Shown: piece after piece, positions 13,030-27,228 of the stretch
Layout: every line of letters begins with the position of its first letter
Numbering within the stretch: position 1 is the stretch's first letter
From: Branchiostoma belcheri
Lineage: Eukaryota; Chordata; Leptocardii; Amphioxiformes; Branchiostomatidae
Direction of reading: 5' to 3'
Assembly: GCF_001625305.1 (NCBI RefSeq)
Contig: NW_017804420.1
Span: 927,094 to 991,093 of the forward strand
Length of the DNA stretch: 64,000 nucleotides
Made by a program: the position numbers and the translations under genes
The notes under the pieces: model-generated
What the model was told of the DNA's origin: nothing
Databases searched by the model: none
Seen by the model: the letters and a program-made list of their open reading frames with translations, nothing else

Positions 13030-13800
13030 AAGTAGTCTGTCAGAGAATGTTCGTCCCACGGCGTTGTCTTGGACATTTCTTGCTCCGGGGAAACGCTCCG
13101 GTATTGAACTTCGCGTCTCGTACGCGGCGGGGTTGATAGCCGCTCGTTACATGATGAAGTGCGCTGGAAAGGATCTTCCTCTTAAGGCTCAGTTGTGTTT
13201 CCATGGCGATCCATCATTTTAAAGGGCGGCATACGGATTTTTCGTCAAATTGGCATATCGTTCCCGGGTTTGGGTCGAGGTGGCAGCGCCAAATTGCGAA
13301 ATGGGCCCTAGCATTTCCAGTTCATTGTCCCTGCCTATAAAATAGCTTTGCAGCTGATTTGGTATTCCACTCACAGCGTGGGCCGTATTAACAAAGCTCA
13401 ATCTGTCGCAGCATTGCGTTCAGCCTATTCAGGGAGATTACGAGGGAGTACGCCGGGACTGTTTCGGCCCCCCGAGTGGGGACTTGACAAATTTGAATCC
13501 GCGGCAAATAAAATGAAATGATCCGCCCAGTTTATTATTTGGAGACCTTTTTTTCCCCGGCATAGTGATCAAGATAATTTCTCGCCCGGCTGCGTGAGAT
13601 CAATGGCATGAAAATTGACCGCCTAAAAGCTCGGGGTAAAATATAGGCTTATCTCACGGAGGGATCAATGATATGGGAACGGCGACGGCCCGTTTTCGTC
13701 GAACTTGGCTTGCCGTCAAATTGAATTCGATAAGGTCGCCAGCAAATGGAAATCCACTCGATTTGAAATACAAAAGGTGGGCAAAGCCCGCCTGGCAGAA
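13030..13800. promoter_or_regulatory. GC-richer block in intron 1, candidate enhancer
   Basis: A block just inside intron 1 with clearly higher GC and CpG than the surrounding intron, no repeat signature and no long ORF. It includes varied unique sequence such as GATCAATGATATGGG and purine-rich runs. This is what conserved non-coding regulatory DNA often looks like, but conservation cannot be judged from one sequence. It may also be an unrecognised old transposon. Confidence 0.25.
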
Positions 13801-15212
13801 AAGGGCTTCTGGTTTCAATATCTAAATTAGCTACCTGAGATGCGTGAACACTGTTAACTTCTACCTATAAAATACCACTGTATCAACTGCATTAGAAACA
13901 ATAGGAGAGACCTGATCTAAAATCTTGGTCCTCCTGAAATGTTAGACTTCTATTGCATATACCGTACAGTAATGTATTTGTGAGAAATGGTATAATGTTT
14001 CGAACGGAATAGAAGTTGTATAAAATGTGACAGGTAGTACATTTATGATGTCAGTTCTCTCTTTTATTTTCGTGACGTAGGTAGCAAGAAGCAGAGGGTG
14101 GCGCTGGATAAATATGACTTGGTTTGACTTCCTGAAGTGAGACCTCCCACCCAAATATACCAAATACCTTTAGCATGTTGTAGTACAGTCTGGCCGCCTA
14201 CCCCTCCCCAGTTACTCTGCCACTGTTTACCTGTTTGTTTACGCTTCTCCTGTTGCCACGGGTGACTCTTCTCCGAACAGCAGCTAGGTACAGTGTGGAC
14301 ACTGTGGAGTACTGACCAGGTCACTGTTATAACAAAGACTTACCTCATTCCCACATGACTTACTAGAGCTTTCTACTGTTCTATAGTCTTGCGCAATCAG
14401 ATTACCTAAGCATGAGCTAAGGGGGATTTCCCCCTCCCCCACTAGGAAAGTGTGGCTTACAGTAGAAGACTGAAATGCCTGGTTTAGTTTTATAAGAAGT
14501 ATCCGCTCTACTGGAAGCGTTTCTTGACATAGGGAGTTATTCCTTCCGCTCTGTATTTAAAGGGTTGGGGTTTGCTTGTTCTGAGTTGTACACCCTCTTT
14601 AGTTAGACCGGAACCTCCCATATTTGTTTAACTCTAGCGGACTCATTACATATGACCTCCTTGGCTCTGGGAGTAAATGACTACTGACCGAATTGGCCCT
14701 TTAAAAATGTCAGCAAAAAGGTCGGGAAGGAAGTTTCGTCATGCGGAGTTTCATCATTCATAATATATGGCTTTCCTGATATATGCTTCTGTATAATAGC
14801 TTTTTAATGAAATTACAGCAAGTAGTTGCTATGTGACTTATTCTATTAGAGCCTAGATGATACAAGGAGATACAGAAAAATGTCTGCTGTAGTTTGTTAA
14901 AAATTCAAACTGATACCTTTTGTCTGATTCATAATTGATAAGACAGACTGAAAAATAGCTACAATGATTTGTGTTTGATCGTTTATTCTTAGCATTTATT
15001 CTTAGCATTTAGAGGATGTGTTTCTAAAAACAACAAAAACATTGGAGCAGTATTGGTGTAAAAGGACGACCCTCCCCTTCTTTCCCTGGGTTTTGACCCT
15101 GGCTGATCCTAAGTAAATAAAATTTGGTCCTCCCCAGCATGGGACCACAAACTGGCTAGTCTTTATTTAGACCAAGGTCGCGCTTCGTGCCAGAAGTAGG
15201 GTTTTGCCGCGC

Positions 15213-15460
15213 GCGCAGTGAGCTTGCGGCTCTTGAAATGTTGTGGTTTATCGATATGTTTTAATCCTTTTGGAGAAAGATGTCAAAAACTCATGCAAAT
15301 TTAATTTCTTGGTTGTCTGATTCTCCTCTTTGTTGGTGCGCAGTGAGCTTGCAAAATGTTGTGGTTTATCGATATGTTTTAATCCTTTTGGAGAAAGATG
15401 TCAAAAACTCTTATCATAAGGCCGTGTGAATTTAATTTCTCGGTTGTCAGATTGTCGTCT
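15213..15460. repeat. ~125-bp tandem duplication
   Basis: GCGCAGTGAGCTTGC followed by ATGTTGTGGTTTATCGATAT begins at 15213 and again at 15338. The two units are nearly identical over about 80 bp and then diverge, with an insertion of about 15 bp in the second. A recent local duplication in the intron. Confidence 0.85.
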
Positions 15461-17559
15461 TTCTATATAAATCTTGAAGAAATTTTATGTAATGATATGT
15501 GAATTACCAGTACATTTACAATTTTTTGTCACTTTGTTGCATTATACGTAATGTGTTATAATTTTTTTGGAAATGTCAAAACCCTGATTACAACTAAAAT
15601 GATGTTATGTACAATATTCAACATTCATAGATTAGAGGCCTTTGAATATTGTATTCTTGATTGTGATTTTTTAGCACTTTTCTGCTTTCGCTTTTGGGTA
15701 GACATCACTGTCTTATGATATCGACCACTTGTATGCAGGCAATTCGCATAAAAGTGTGTGACAAACGAGCTATGCAGGCCACTGGCATGTTCTGTATTTT
15801 AATCTTTTACCCTTATGTTGTTTGTTCTTGTTGCTGTTTGAAACTTGTAAGGCAACTCTGACACCTGAATGATCATATTATCATGTACAATCGGTTTTCC
15901 AACATTGATATTGAATATGTATCCTCAGGACTGCTACTTTGTTAAACTGTATTGTATAAGTTGGATCAAAAGTTGCATCACTAGAATTTAGTAGAAATTG
16001 CCAAAGTCTAATAAAAAAAGAAAGAAGAAAAACTTAAAGATAATCTCCACCTACTGACCATATTTTTTTGAAGACTGAAACAGGAAACACAACATTTTTC
16101 TTCCTGGGTTTAATAGAAAATCACACATTCAGTGTTTTGATTTTTTAATTGGCGTACACAATTGATAGAAATTAACTAATTAAGGAGTTGAATATTAATT
16201 GTTTTCCCAACAAAGCAAAGTGTGTAAGTGTGTAAGTTGTTTTACATCATGTGTATATTAATATATGCACGTATATATAGAAAATATTTATTGCTTAGAC
16301 TATCTTGGGGCCTGTATATCTGGCTTAGCCATCAGCCAATACTACAAAAAGCTCAGCTGATAAAAGCCTATTAAAAGCATCTATCTAAATATTCCAGATG
16401 GCATATCCATTATCTGGGGAGGCCCCAGTATTTTTATACCTGCCAATTTCTGTTGGCAAGCCCTTTAGTCCATTGGGATATTACTAGTAAATACTACATG
16501 TACACATGTAGTTTAGATATCTTAAAAGGAAATGTAAACTTGCAATTAGCCTGTAATTTACTTAAGGGGCTGTTATTTTTGCTAAAGCACTCACTATTTT
16601 CTTAACCATATTGATTCTGAAGTGGTCTAAATTAAACATAGTGATTGGTTTAGTGAGTAAGGGGGAAATTGGCGAATAGCATTATATATAGAGAACCCCC
16701 TCAAGTGAAAAGAGGCTGGTAGATGCGATAGCGGAAAAGCGCGCTCAAGTTTCTGAAATTGAACAGGATCACCCATAGAGATGGGACCTAAAAATAACAG
16801 CCGGGGCAGCTGAGGTTAGAAGTCGTGCCTGCATAAATGACCCTGTTGACTGAAACGTGGGGGCACCCCTGGGCCCACTCACCGCGTATCAAGTGTCTCG
16901 GACTGAACTGTTTGAACACAGATGATAAGGCCTCCCCGCCACGCCCTACAGTTTGTCGTCCAGGAGCCGTGCACCGTGGGAAAAGACGCCAACGTACGAC
17001 GCGTCCAAACACGTGTAAATGTTGGCTTGTAACTATGCCAATGTCCCAACACTTGTACAAAATGTATGTCCTGTGTTTTGACCAATCAGGGCTTGATATC
17101 TTAATTACTATTTGATGAAATCTGAAGTATGGTAGCTTACTGTTACAAGTTGATATATAAATTTCATTAGATTGACAGAAATACTGTGTAAGAAGTTGTA
17201 TTCAGTTATTTCAGTAACCAGTGGGTTTTCTCATTCAATATTTTGCCATTAATTCTTGCCCTGAAGAACTTGAAGTTGAACAAGGTGACAGATGGTCACC
17301 AAACCTTCTTATTCTTAAAAAAATTGCTTTGCTAATATTAGATCTACAAGAATTGATCTTTTGTTATTGATTAAAGATTAATTGTGATATTGATCACAAT
17401 TAGTAATATTTGATTTTTTGAAAGAAAATGAAATCTTTATGATTAATTCTGTTACTAATAATATTCCCATTATCTTATTACTGCATGTACACATGTTGGA
17501 CTTTGCACTCCCAGCAAACCAAGCAATTATCGTATTATCTCAACTGGAAAAATACCGCA

Positions 17560-18480
17560 TCATTAGATTAAGAAAAGATCATTAGTTTCAGATGCCATAC
17601 AGGGTCATTAATTTGGCCTGCGGCTGGTCATATATGTTTGTGTTGTGTTAAGTGATGATCCTGTTTTCCCTACCAGTTTGTAAGGTAAACATTTTTCCCC
17701 CGAACCGGCTTTTTGACCAGAAAAAAGAAGGAGCCGACTCGAGTGATTCGTGCTAAACGCATCTTCAAAAGGCAGCACTTTCCTTATTTAAACTACAGAC
17801 AGTTGTTCAGTGCAGCAGATACAAGCCGACATGCCACCCACAAAAAAATATGTCAGCGCATCCCTTCAGAAGGGGGGCTGGTATGCCAACAAAGAAACGT
17901 GACACCGCTAGACGTCATCACTTCTGTAGGCACCGGCCGCACTATCGCTTTCCAACGGTTGTTAGTTTTACTCAAGTGGCTCGAATTCTTGTTGGCAATT
18001 GGGAAGCGGCAGACTTTTGTTTGTTGAATACATTATGATACCACTGTTGCACATGTCGGGATGGGGTGGAGAGAGGAAGTGGCCGTAGTGGTGTTACATG
18101 GGATTAATTACATAAAGGGGGCGGCAAATGTGCCATGCCGCGTTTCCGCCGCGTCTTACGGCTGAATTTCCCATCTATTCAGTTATTGCGACGAAGGTTA
18201 CTGTGTAAAAAGCCGTTCAATTTCATCGGAATTTGCACCCGGGCCCGTATTTCATACAGATGCAGTAAGGGATGACAAAAATGGTCTGGTGCCAAAAATG
18301 GCAGGCTGGCGGACGGTCGGCGAGACTGGCGCTGACCCTGTTTTGGCCACGCTGCCCCCGCCGAACGCCCCATCGTCTTTATCGGCTAATCCCGTCGCAG
18401 CTGCGGCTCGGAGGAAAATAAGGCGTCAGAAAACCGCACAGCTTATGAAGTCTTTTACAGGGCAGGTTTAGCGTCGACCT
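17560..18480. promoter_or_regulatory. GC-richer block in intron 1, candidate regulatory DNA
   Basis: About 900 bp with raised GC and CpG in an AT-rich intron. No TIRs were found. ORFs on both strands near 18.2-18.5 kb overlap each other and show no domain, so they are more likely by-products of the composition. A cryptic alternative first exon or an enhancer are both possible. Confidence 0.22.
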
Positions 18481-19578
18481 CCATGACACCGTGTGCTTTA
18501 CAGCTAAGTGTGCGGCTGGTTTATAGATCAACACCATCCTACTTGGAACTCAGACAATCAAAATGTATACACCATGTCAAGGGTTTATCATAAATACTAC
18601 TTACACATACACCCACAAATGAAATAGGAAGAGTAATAATAGTAGTCTAGATCAAATGTCATTTGCAAGTACATTAATATCCCTTTATGACAGTCCTTTT
18701 CATTTCACCCCCCCCACTATGATTGATTAGTGTCTTCATTTATAAAATACTGATATCCACAAAAAAGAATGAATTTGGACATTTTAAGTGGTGTATTCAA
18801 TCACTTTTAACTCTCCACAATGAAAAAAAATTGGAAAGCCATGTTTCTATTAAATTCATATTTGTCTTCATTAAATATCATGTGTTATAAATACTGGTTA
18901 TGGAATTAAGCAAAGCATCGATCCTGCTGTTTTATCTTTCAAGAATGTGACCTCAGAAAATGTAAACAATAGTGTTTTTTGTACTGAGTGTTTATTTTTG
19001 TTCTACCATCAAAAATAAATAAAGCCAGAGTGAAAATATAGCAGTTTGATGCAGTACTGTAGTCGAGTCTAAAGAGTCGCATGGAAAAACTAACTTGAAA
19101 GAGACCAGCTGTGCCTGATGATAGCATTGATCAAGGATTTAGAAAAATGACAGTGTCATATGTTTGTGTTGCAGTATGGTATTTTCTATTGTGAGTAGGT
19201 TTTTATATATACAGTTTCTACACAGTTAAAAAAAAGTAAGCTAAATGAAGAAAAGAAATCCCTACATTGAAACAACAGAATTTTGGTCATTTTTGTAAGG
19301 TATAAAGTAACATAAATTGATAAGATAAAAGAACAACAAGCTATTCTGGATGATTTCTTATCTGGCAAATTCTAAAGCTGTTCTCCTATGAAACATGACT
19401 AAACTTGACAAAAGTGTGGGTTCAGTAGCCTTTGATATACTTTGATACTTTATTTTTAATCGGGTAGCCATCAAAGGTAATTAAATTTTAAAATGCAAAA
19501 GTCCCTCCACACAATAAATGGGTCCATATGGACCAGTGCCATGAATGCACTGTGAGTATAAAAGCATGATTATGTTAA

Positions 19579-19936
19579 CAGGGCTCAAAATACTTGGCGC
19601 ATATGCAGGTTAGTACAGGTAAAATTGGAGCTGTGCAGGTATTTCTGATGTCTACCTGCACCCAACTTACACTGGTCCATGTACTGAGTTTATAGAATTA
19701 TATAGATCTAGGTGTGTGTGGATTTTTATTTGCTTCATTGACTGTTACTACCTGTGAAGTATAAAAGAAATAATGGCAATGGTTTTTGAACAGTATGTTT
19801 AATATCATCCATACTTTATTACTTGCTAATTCCTATGTGGAAAAATTTGTCTGGTCCAGGTAATTTTCTGGTGCAGGTAATTTTCAGTGTTACCTTCACC
19901 AGTGCTTGTATGCAGAAATTAGTATTTTAAGCCCTG
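19579..19936. mobile_element. 358-bp MITE, CAGGGCTC ends
   Basis: The left end CAGGGCTCAAAATACT and the right end (reverse complement CAGGGCTTAAAATACT) match at 15 of 16 positions. Internally it has repeated GCAGGTA/TACCTGC motifs. Ends and size resemble the three GGTGCACC-type elements at 27229, 50248 and 52561, so it is a divergent relative. There is no clear target-site duplication and no coding capacity. Confidence 0.65.
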
Positions 19937-21160
19937 TGTGTATTATGTAAAGAATGCCAATGCTATTCCTCACACGAATGATACAAAGCTACGGATTCAG
20001 TTCTTACTCCCATGTTGCCCCTGTTGCATGATTATAAGGGATTTGGCTGGCACACCAGACATGATGACAAATTAATATACTGACTGGAACAGTTTGTTAC
20101 AGTTGTGCATGGGTGGGGGGGTGATTGTGATTTTAATTAAGAAAGACCTGCTAATCCCCAATTTGATAGAATTGCTGCAAAGGGAGCGGTCTTTAGGGAA
20201 ATGCACTTACAGAATTACTAGTACTAGGTGCTGGTATTTTTTGATACGATTACAATATGCGTACTGTTATGTCCTAGGTAAAAGACATATACATGTAAAG
20301 AAGAGGTTCGTACCTGCGCATACATGATATACATGTTATGTATGACATTATAATTTGTGTACTTCTAATTTCCGTGCGGCTGCGCCAATTTCCTGACCCG
20401 TTCCCAGCCCATCTCCTGTCTATTTCTGGAATTTGGACTCCTGCTAGACCAATCGATGACAGGCACGTGGTTTCAGTTTTTTCGGTCACTATTTAAAAAC
20501 AGGAAAGAAAATACAAGTTCCGAGTGGTATCATTTGCAGCCTTACTAAATGCAGAAATTTGTGTTATCAATTTTTCGGAGAAAAGAAAATCAACCCTCGT
20601 GTTATGTTTAAAATGTGTCTAAATTTTATCGTATTTTTTGTCTGGTATGAAGTTCTTTACCCCCTTTAAAAGTGGAATAACCCATTTGAAAGGAACTCAA
20701 GTTTTGGTACTTTTCACCCAAGTAAGTGGTGGAACGTGCCATTGTTTTCTTAGTGGGCGAAAAATGTTAGGTTATTATTGCACAGCAATCCAATATCGGC
20801 TTTTTGTGGCTGACCAACAAAGAGGAAAAATGCTCAGGAAAGAAAAACATCCTGTGGAACACAGTCCTGACAAAGAATTTTTTATGTCTTTTTTTTCTCA
20901 ATGCTGAAAGCAAAGATAGACTTTTAGATAGTGCATCATGCATATACAATACAGGAATGTGTACAAAACACTGTATAGGAGGTGTGGAAAGACGTCCTTA
21001 CTCTAGAATAATAAACACTGCATTCTTTGGGGAAATTTTCCTTTCAATGTGGTTACTTTAGCAAAATAACCCCTCCCTACGCACGCGTAGCCCGGAAAGA
21101 CATTGAATAATACTACTGCATTTGTTGTTCTTGGGTTCCTGACTAAGGCTGACTAAAATT

Positions 21161-21419
21161 CATCTTGTTTCCAACTTTCTTTGACGTATGTTGTGTATTT
21201 ACAAAACTGTTTGCAAAGCCGGTCAAAAAGTTTATGAAATACAAGTTTCTAACTTTCGTTGACGTATCTTCTGTATTTACAAAACTGGTTGCAAAGCCGG
21301 TTAAAATTTACGAAATAGAAGTTTGAACACTATCAACTATTCATCTTGTCTCTAACTTTTGTTGACGTATTTTTCAAACTGTTTGCAAACCTGGTAAAAA
21401 GTTGACAAAATACAAGTTT
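21161..21419. repeat. Three tandem ~80-bp units
   Basis: Units starting near 21161, 21246 and 21342 share the core AACTTT(C/T)(T/G)TTGACGTAT, then CAAACTGTTTGCAAA and a tail GAAATACAAGTTT. The third has lost about 12 bases in the middle. Each unit keeps a TTGACGTAT, so three copies of a CRE-half-like site are spaced through the array. Confidence 0.8.
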
Positions 21420-22589
21420 GGCCACTTAATTATCAGAAGAGAAAAAATCTCAGACAAGAGCTATATTGTATTTTTGCAGAAGTTTTCTTTTACATCCTAG
21501 CTATTTTTTTCTTTTCTTATGGAAGTTGAATGCCACCTGTACATGTTCTGTTTTCTTCTGAAAATAATCTCTTGCTTCTTGTTTTCCATGATCCTGAAAA
21601 GACCTGTTCAGATTCAGATCTCATTTTTTATTAGATTCAATTTGAATATTCTTTGTTATGTTGGATGAAGTCGGATACGTTCAGAATTTACAAAAAAAAA
21701 ATAGCTGGTACACACCATTCAGTCGCTTTCTGTGTTTCTCTTTCTCGAAAATCGCGATGAACAGCCCACATGTTGTTGTTGTTGCTTGACTACAAATTCA
21801 AACTATAGCTGTGGGTTGGGTTCCTTGATTTTGGCAGGAAATACGTGATATTGCATATCCACTCCATGGCCATGACCAGGTCAATTCTGCAAATCAAGCT
21901 AATTTAAAGCCAGTAAATAGGGGATACCGGTTGAAAACAGTTTCAAACTACCTCGCTAAGCTGGTTTGATAGCCAATATTGGTTTCAAATCAGATTCAGT
22001 AAGACCTAATTTACAGTCTAGACAACTTGTCTAAATAGATAGAGAAACACAAATGACATCGACGGGGAAATGTGTTTGTTGTCTTTCTCAGAAAAACTTG
22101 CGTTGCCTACAACAAAGTGATAACCAAATCTGTCACTCTTTACCGATGACTTAATTTTCCTAGAAGTACGACACACGTAGCACGTATCCCTTTTTCCCAG
22201 AAAGGGTACAAATGAAGTTTTATGACGTAAATCCAATCAATGCTTCCTTGTGCGTACATCATACAAGAAGTTCCTGCATATGAAATGTTATGATATTCAA
22301 TACAATAGACAAGCAAACATTTGGCTTCAAGTTAGATCAAACAACTGTAAACTTTAAAACATTGGGCTATTTTTAGGCTGTAAGCGGTGTATGGAAGATT
22401 GTCTTGGAGACAAGGAAAAGGTAATGAGTTTTACAGTAAGTTGACCTGTGGTGCCCACCTGTGGGTGTGTCTGTTTACCTGTAGTACACCTGGAATTCCA
22501 GGTATTCTGTGGGCTACACGTGTCCCATACCACTTCCTACACACTTCTGAATAGAACAACTTGTAGACCACATACATATTTATATATTA

Positions 22590-22690
22590 GACCACACCAA
22601 TTGGTTGGTTCTCGAATTCTTTTATAAAAAAATTAACTGACAAAAGGAAAAAAATAAAACAGGCCAAGGTTTCCTATGATAGCCCCAAAT
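22590..22690. mobile_element. Partial Harbinger-type MITE
   Basis: This begins GACCACACCAATTGG directly after TTA, as do the full copies at 53520 and 63143. Only the left part is recognisable, and similarity fades after about 100 bp near AACAGGCCAAGG. Confidence 0.6.
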
Positions 22691-25600
22691 ACTACGTTAG
22701 GAGCCATATGCATGAAGTCAACATACCGGGCTGATTCGTAATTCAAACAATAAATTTTTAACTTTTGCATTGATACAAGAAACACTGTGTCAACTATAAA
22801 GACAATGGCTTTTTTTTAACTGTTGAGACCAAAATATGAGCATTTTGGTGTTATTTTTTTGGGGGCAGACCAGAAAAAAATAAAGTGGGTGAATGAGAGA
22901 AACATATACATGTACAGCATAGCATGTACAACTGCAATTTTGACATAAAGACCCGAGAAAAAAAAGTTTAAAAAATGACTGGAGAATTTAACAAAGACAG
23001 CAGAAAACAAGGATTGAACTTTCTGACTTTGCGGGATCCTTATCTATGGCGTAGTGCTTCCGGTCTCCGGTGTTTCCTATGACTGGGTCGTGTTGTGTGG
23101 AAACTTGAGCTCAGCTGGAAATACCGTAAATTGTTGCTGAATTCAACATCGCCCTGTGACAAAGATGTCAGAACTTGACATGCAAAACCCTTGTTCATGC
23201 CACCCCTCATTCAAACACATAAAAAATTTTTTAAAGTGTGATCTTGAGCATTTCTGACCCTCAAAAGGTTGTGCAACCCCAACATTATTTTGTTGTCTTG
23301 AAAGTTCATCTGTGTTGGTAGAAGTCATTATAAAGCAAGTTTAAACTGTAATTTCCAACACAAGAAATTGGACAAATATTTGACTGTACAACACCAGTCT
23401 TTGTCAAGGAATAAGCTATCCACAAATTATTCAGTGTTAGTTGATAGAAATTAGAGTTAAAATTTTGTTCTGTAGCGTTTTTTAATTTTTATCATATACA
23501 TGTACTAGTAAATTTGAAAATACAATATTATCTCCATGGTCTTTCATTATATCTGCCTCTTGTTTTTAAAAAGGTTCAAGGTTTGAATACTACTTTGATC
23601 TCAAAGCCTCCATGAACATTTTATACCAGAAAGCTTATGTGCCCAACGCTTTCGTCTGAGCTTTTAAGTCGGAACCGTAAGGTCAGAGGAATAACTTTGA
23701 AGGTCACAGCTTTTACAGGTGCCTGGTTGAGAGAAGTTAATGCTGATGTTTTCACGATTAGATTTCACTGTATTAAAGGCATCCAAATGCAATTTCAGGG
23801 GAGCAAAACAAAACATATTCTGGATGTAGAAATCTGTCTGATATTGACATTTACTGCCATTTCTTAGTACATTTTCGTCATCATTTCATACTTGAAGCAT
23901 TTGAAATAGCCTAGAAAGAAGTTACGTGAGGAGTCCTTTATTTTTTGGTACCGCCCATAAATAGCTAGAACCAGCCTACCATACAAATAGAAATCAGTTT
24001 CTGTCAGCAACATTGCAGTTTTGCCTCACAGATATCAGTATGCAATGGGATAGACTTGATTTAATAGTACATGAAAAGAATGACAAGAAAATTGACTTTG
24101 AAAATCCAGTTTTACTATCCTGAAATTGCATAGGATGCCTTTATAACTCTGCACTGATATGAGTCGGTCGACCCTTTGTAGTTGATCATGGCAGTAATAA
24201 AATCTCTTTTGCAATCTTAAAATCAATGAAGGTCTTAACAGTTACTGGACATGTGCCTTTGAAACTTCAATTCATATTCACTGTATAGTACAATAAGTGC
24301 TCCTATAGTTTGGTTATAAACATAAAAGATAAACGATTTATGAGTCTGAGAGTCACCTTGGAGGCATGGATGTGCATGTATGCTAGTAATGTTTTTCTTA
24401 ACTAGAGTAAATAACAGGTGTGCCTGTTTTATACCTGTGTATTGTCACCTATAGGGTGTGTTCTGACACTTGAAGAATGTGAGCAATTTGTAACAAAAAT
24501 TATTGGCATTATAATGTTGCTATGACTCAGAATTTGTAAATACTCTCTCTGCTATGAAAAACAAATGCTTCTAAGGTGTAACTCTTGTGCCATGTTTAGC
24601 TGAACCTGATACAAAAGTATTTGCAAAATTTAAAAACCAGGGTAGGCTTAGCTTTTTCTATGCGTGATATCTTGATAAACTGTTACTTGCCCCTTGCTCA
24701 GTATAGTTGCCCCCCTCCCCCTTTCTCAAGGTGTTCAGGTCATGCCCTATAAATGAGTCGTTTTGTGTACACAGTACAAGCTAATTTAAAAGCCCCTGTC
24801 TCAATCTCTTTACATGCATAAAAGCTAAATGTGTATTTTACGTATTACTTTTTTACATTAGCACATGTATGTTGTTTCCTTTGAAGTTGTGGTAAGTATG
24901 TTGGTCAAGGTCTTGAGTGTGAGCTTTTGTGAGAGGGAAGCAAAACAGTCATGTTGACATTCTGTTAGATAATTACAGGCCAGTGGGTGGGCCAGGTATG
25001 CTCAGATCAAAGCTCGGAGCCGCCTGAGCCTTCGCTCTCCTGTTGGCTGACCATGGTAACACACCTACTCGTGTGTTTATCATAGCCGTTACGTCTGTAC
25101 AAGTTGATTTGACCGCGTGGACCCTGAGATGCCTCTCGTAACATTAAAGTTGCAAGGTCGGCGAAACTGAGAGGGTCTTGTTTCTTGTCGTATTTTTCAT
25201 GTACACCTTCGGTTTAAAAGACTGTGGTAACTCTCACAAGGATTGATTTCAAATTAGATGAAAAGACTTAGGGTTTTAGTTACAGTAAAAGATGAAAGAC
25301 CCTCTTCAAGGTCTTTTTAGACTGTATTTCTCCTGTTGCAAATACGTCTGTGTGTGTATCGACCATTTCTATCCCTGCCTTGAGTCTAGCGTTCCTTTTC
25401 CATATGTGCGGCTTCACAGAGGAACAAAGAATTGACTCCACCTGGTGCACAGACAAAAGCCATCCATGTAATAGGTATTTAAAGAGGGCTATTACTGAAA
25501 GGAAGATTAAACGGCGCAGTTGTGCTTGATTGCCGTACTTTATTTCAAAGGATCGTTTCACTCGGCATGTGAAAGTATGTCAATACTTCGCCTTCATTTG

Positions 25601-26943
25601 AAGCTGTCTTTTATTCATGTTGGGAGAAAGTTGTAGGCATCTATTAGTCTGGCTGATTTATTGCAAGGCTCTTTTGAAGTACACACATGTCTGCAGAAGC
25701 TGTCATTATCTCAGCAGGTCTTTTCTAGGGGCCTGAGGAAGGCGATTTGACACATTCGTACCTTTGTGCTAATTCTGTCCTATTGTCTATAATTGATTGA
25801 CTCATTATGGTCGTGGCATTGTTAATTGAAGTGTGAGAAAATTGATATTACATGTATGAGTGTCAAAGCAAATCTTGTTTTTGATTTGCTGTGCACAGCA
25901 AGTATACTATTAGCTGCTTCTTATCATATTGATTATTATGAACATTAAGGAATATTTTTATTCATCTGGATGTAAGAATTATTCACATTTTTTTTACATC
26001 TTTTGTATTGCTGACTGGGTTGTATGTTATGAAAATGAATGTGTAGCAGTTTACGTTCCTTTCAGAAACAACCTTCTAATACTCTCATTTTACAAAATTA
26101 CAAATATTTGCAAGTAAAAGGCATCTGTTCATAAAGCAAGATCATTCTGATACTTGTCACATAGCAAAAGTACAGACTGGTTATGCAAGCTTTAAATTTA
26201 TACATGTAGCTGAGAAGTTTCACACGTGCATTATTGTCGCCTTGTAAAGTGTAATGCTTCAAAAGAACATGCCGACTTGTGACAATGTCGGAAGCGGCGT
26301 ACAAAGACGAGAAGACGGCCACTTTGTATTCCACTGGAGGGTTTGGCGCAGTACTATTGGGCACAGCTGGCACTTAGAGCGGGTAATGGAACAGAGTCAT
26401 TTCTGAAAATTGCAGCAAATTTGCAAAGAAGGGCGAACAAAAGTGTTTGGGTGTCCTTTGTATGGGGGACTTACTAGAGATCACAGAAGGAGGTTTAAGT
26501 CAGAGACTGGCTAACAGTAAATGTAGATTCAATGTCTGAAACTATGTCAGTTTGGGAACTCAATAAACATGTTACATTTCCACAGCAGGTTCTTTTGTAT
26601 TGGATAAAAGTCCTGCTTGAGCTAAAATCCCACAAACTCTTTGTGGAAAAGTTTCTATCACTGAGATTACATAAATCATGCTTTTTAGATCCCATTCTTT
26701 CAACCTTGCCCCTGTTTTTTAAATTAAAGACTAAAAGTTTGACTACAGATGACTCATTCTTCCTTTGACAAAATCCAGCAACTTCCATGTTTTGGGTCTA
26801 GTTTAAACAGGAGTGGGGTCTGTTAGACATCCCTTGGGACCAGAATTGTTGTATCGCAGGAAGGTAGCAGGTGCCTCTTTACAGCCACTTCTGAAACTCA
26901 GACACCTCCAGAGGGTCTGGCTTTCTTCAGGGGGTTATCAGAT

Positions 26944-26988
26944 CATTATCCACCTCAAGGGCAGAGATTATCCACCTCAAGGGCAGGC
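26944..26988. repeat. Direct repeat of a 20-bp unit
   Basis: ATTATCCACCTCAAGGGCAG occurs twice in tandem, separated by only a few bases. Probably a slippage duplication. Confidence 0.9.
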
Positions 26989-27228
26989 GGAAAACCTGGC
27001 TTCTGTCATCATCTGAAAATGTACAGGCTTTGTCTGATGCAAAACTTGAACCCAGTCCCCTAAACCTGTGTGTACCAAAAGAACAGGCTTTCTATTTAGA
27101 TTCTGTTTTTCATGTTGATCGTCTTGTGTTGCATTATTCTAACCCAGAGAACCATCAAATGATCTTGATGTCTTGTAAAATGTCACTTTTCAGGTCACTT
27201 CACTACCAACTATGTTTTTTACCCTATA

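Noticed and set aside
18289-18471. Open frames on both strands in the GC-rich block near 18.3 kb
   Set aside because: Overlapping frames on opposite strands with no domain are expected from GC-rich composition with few stops.
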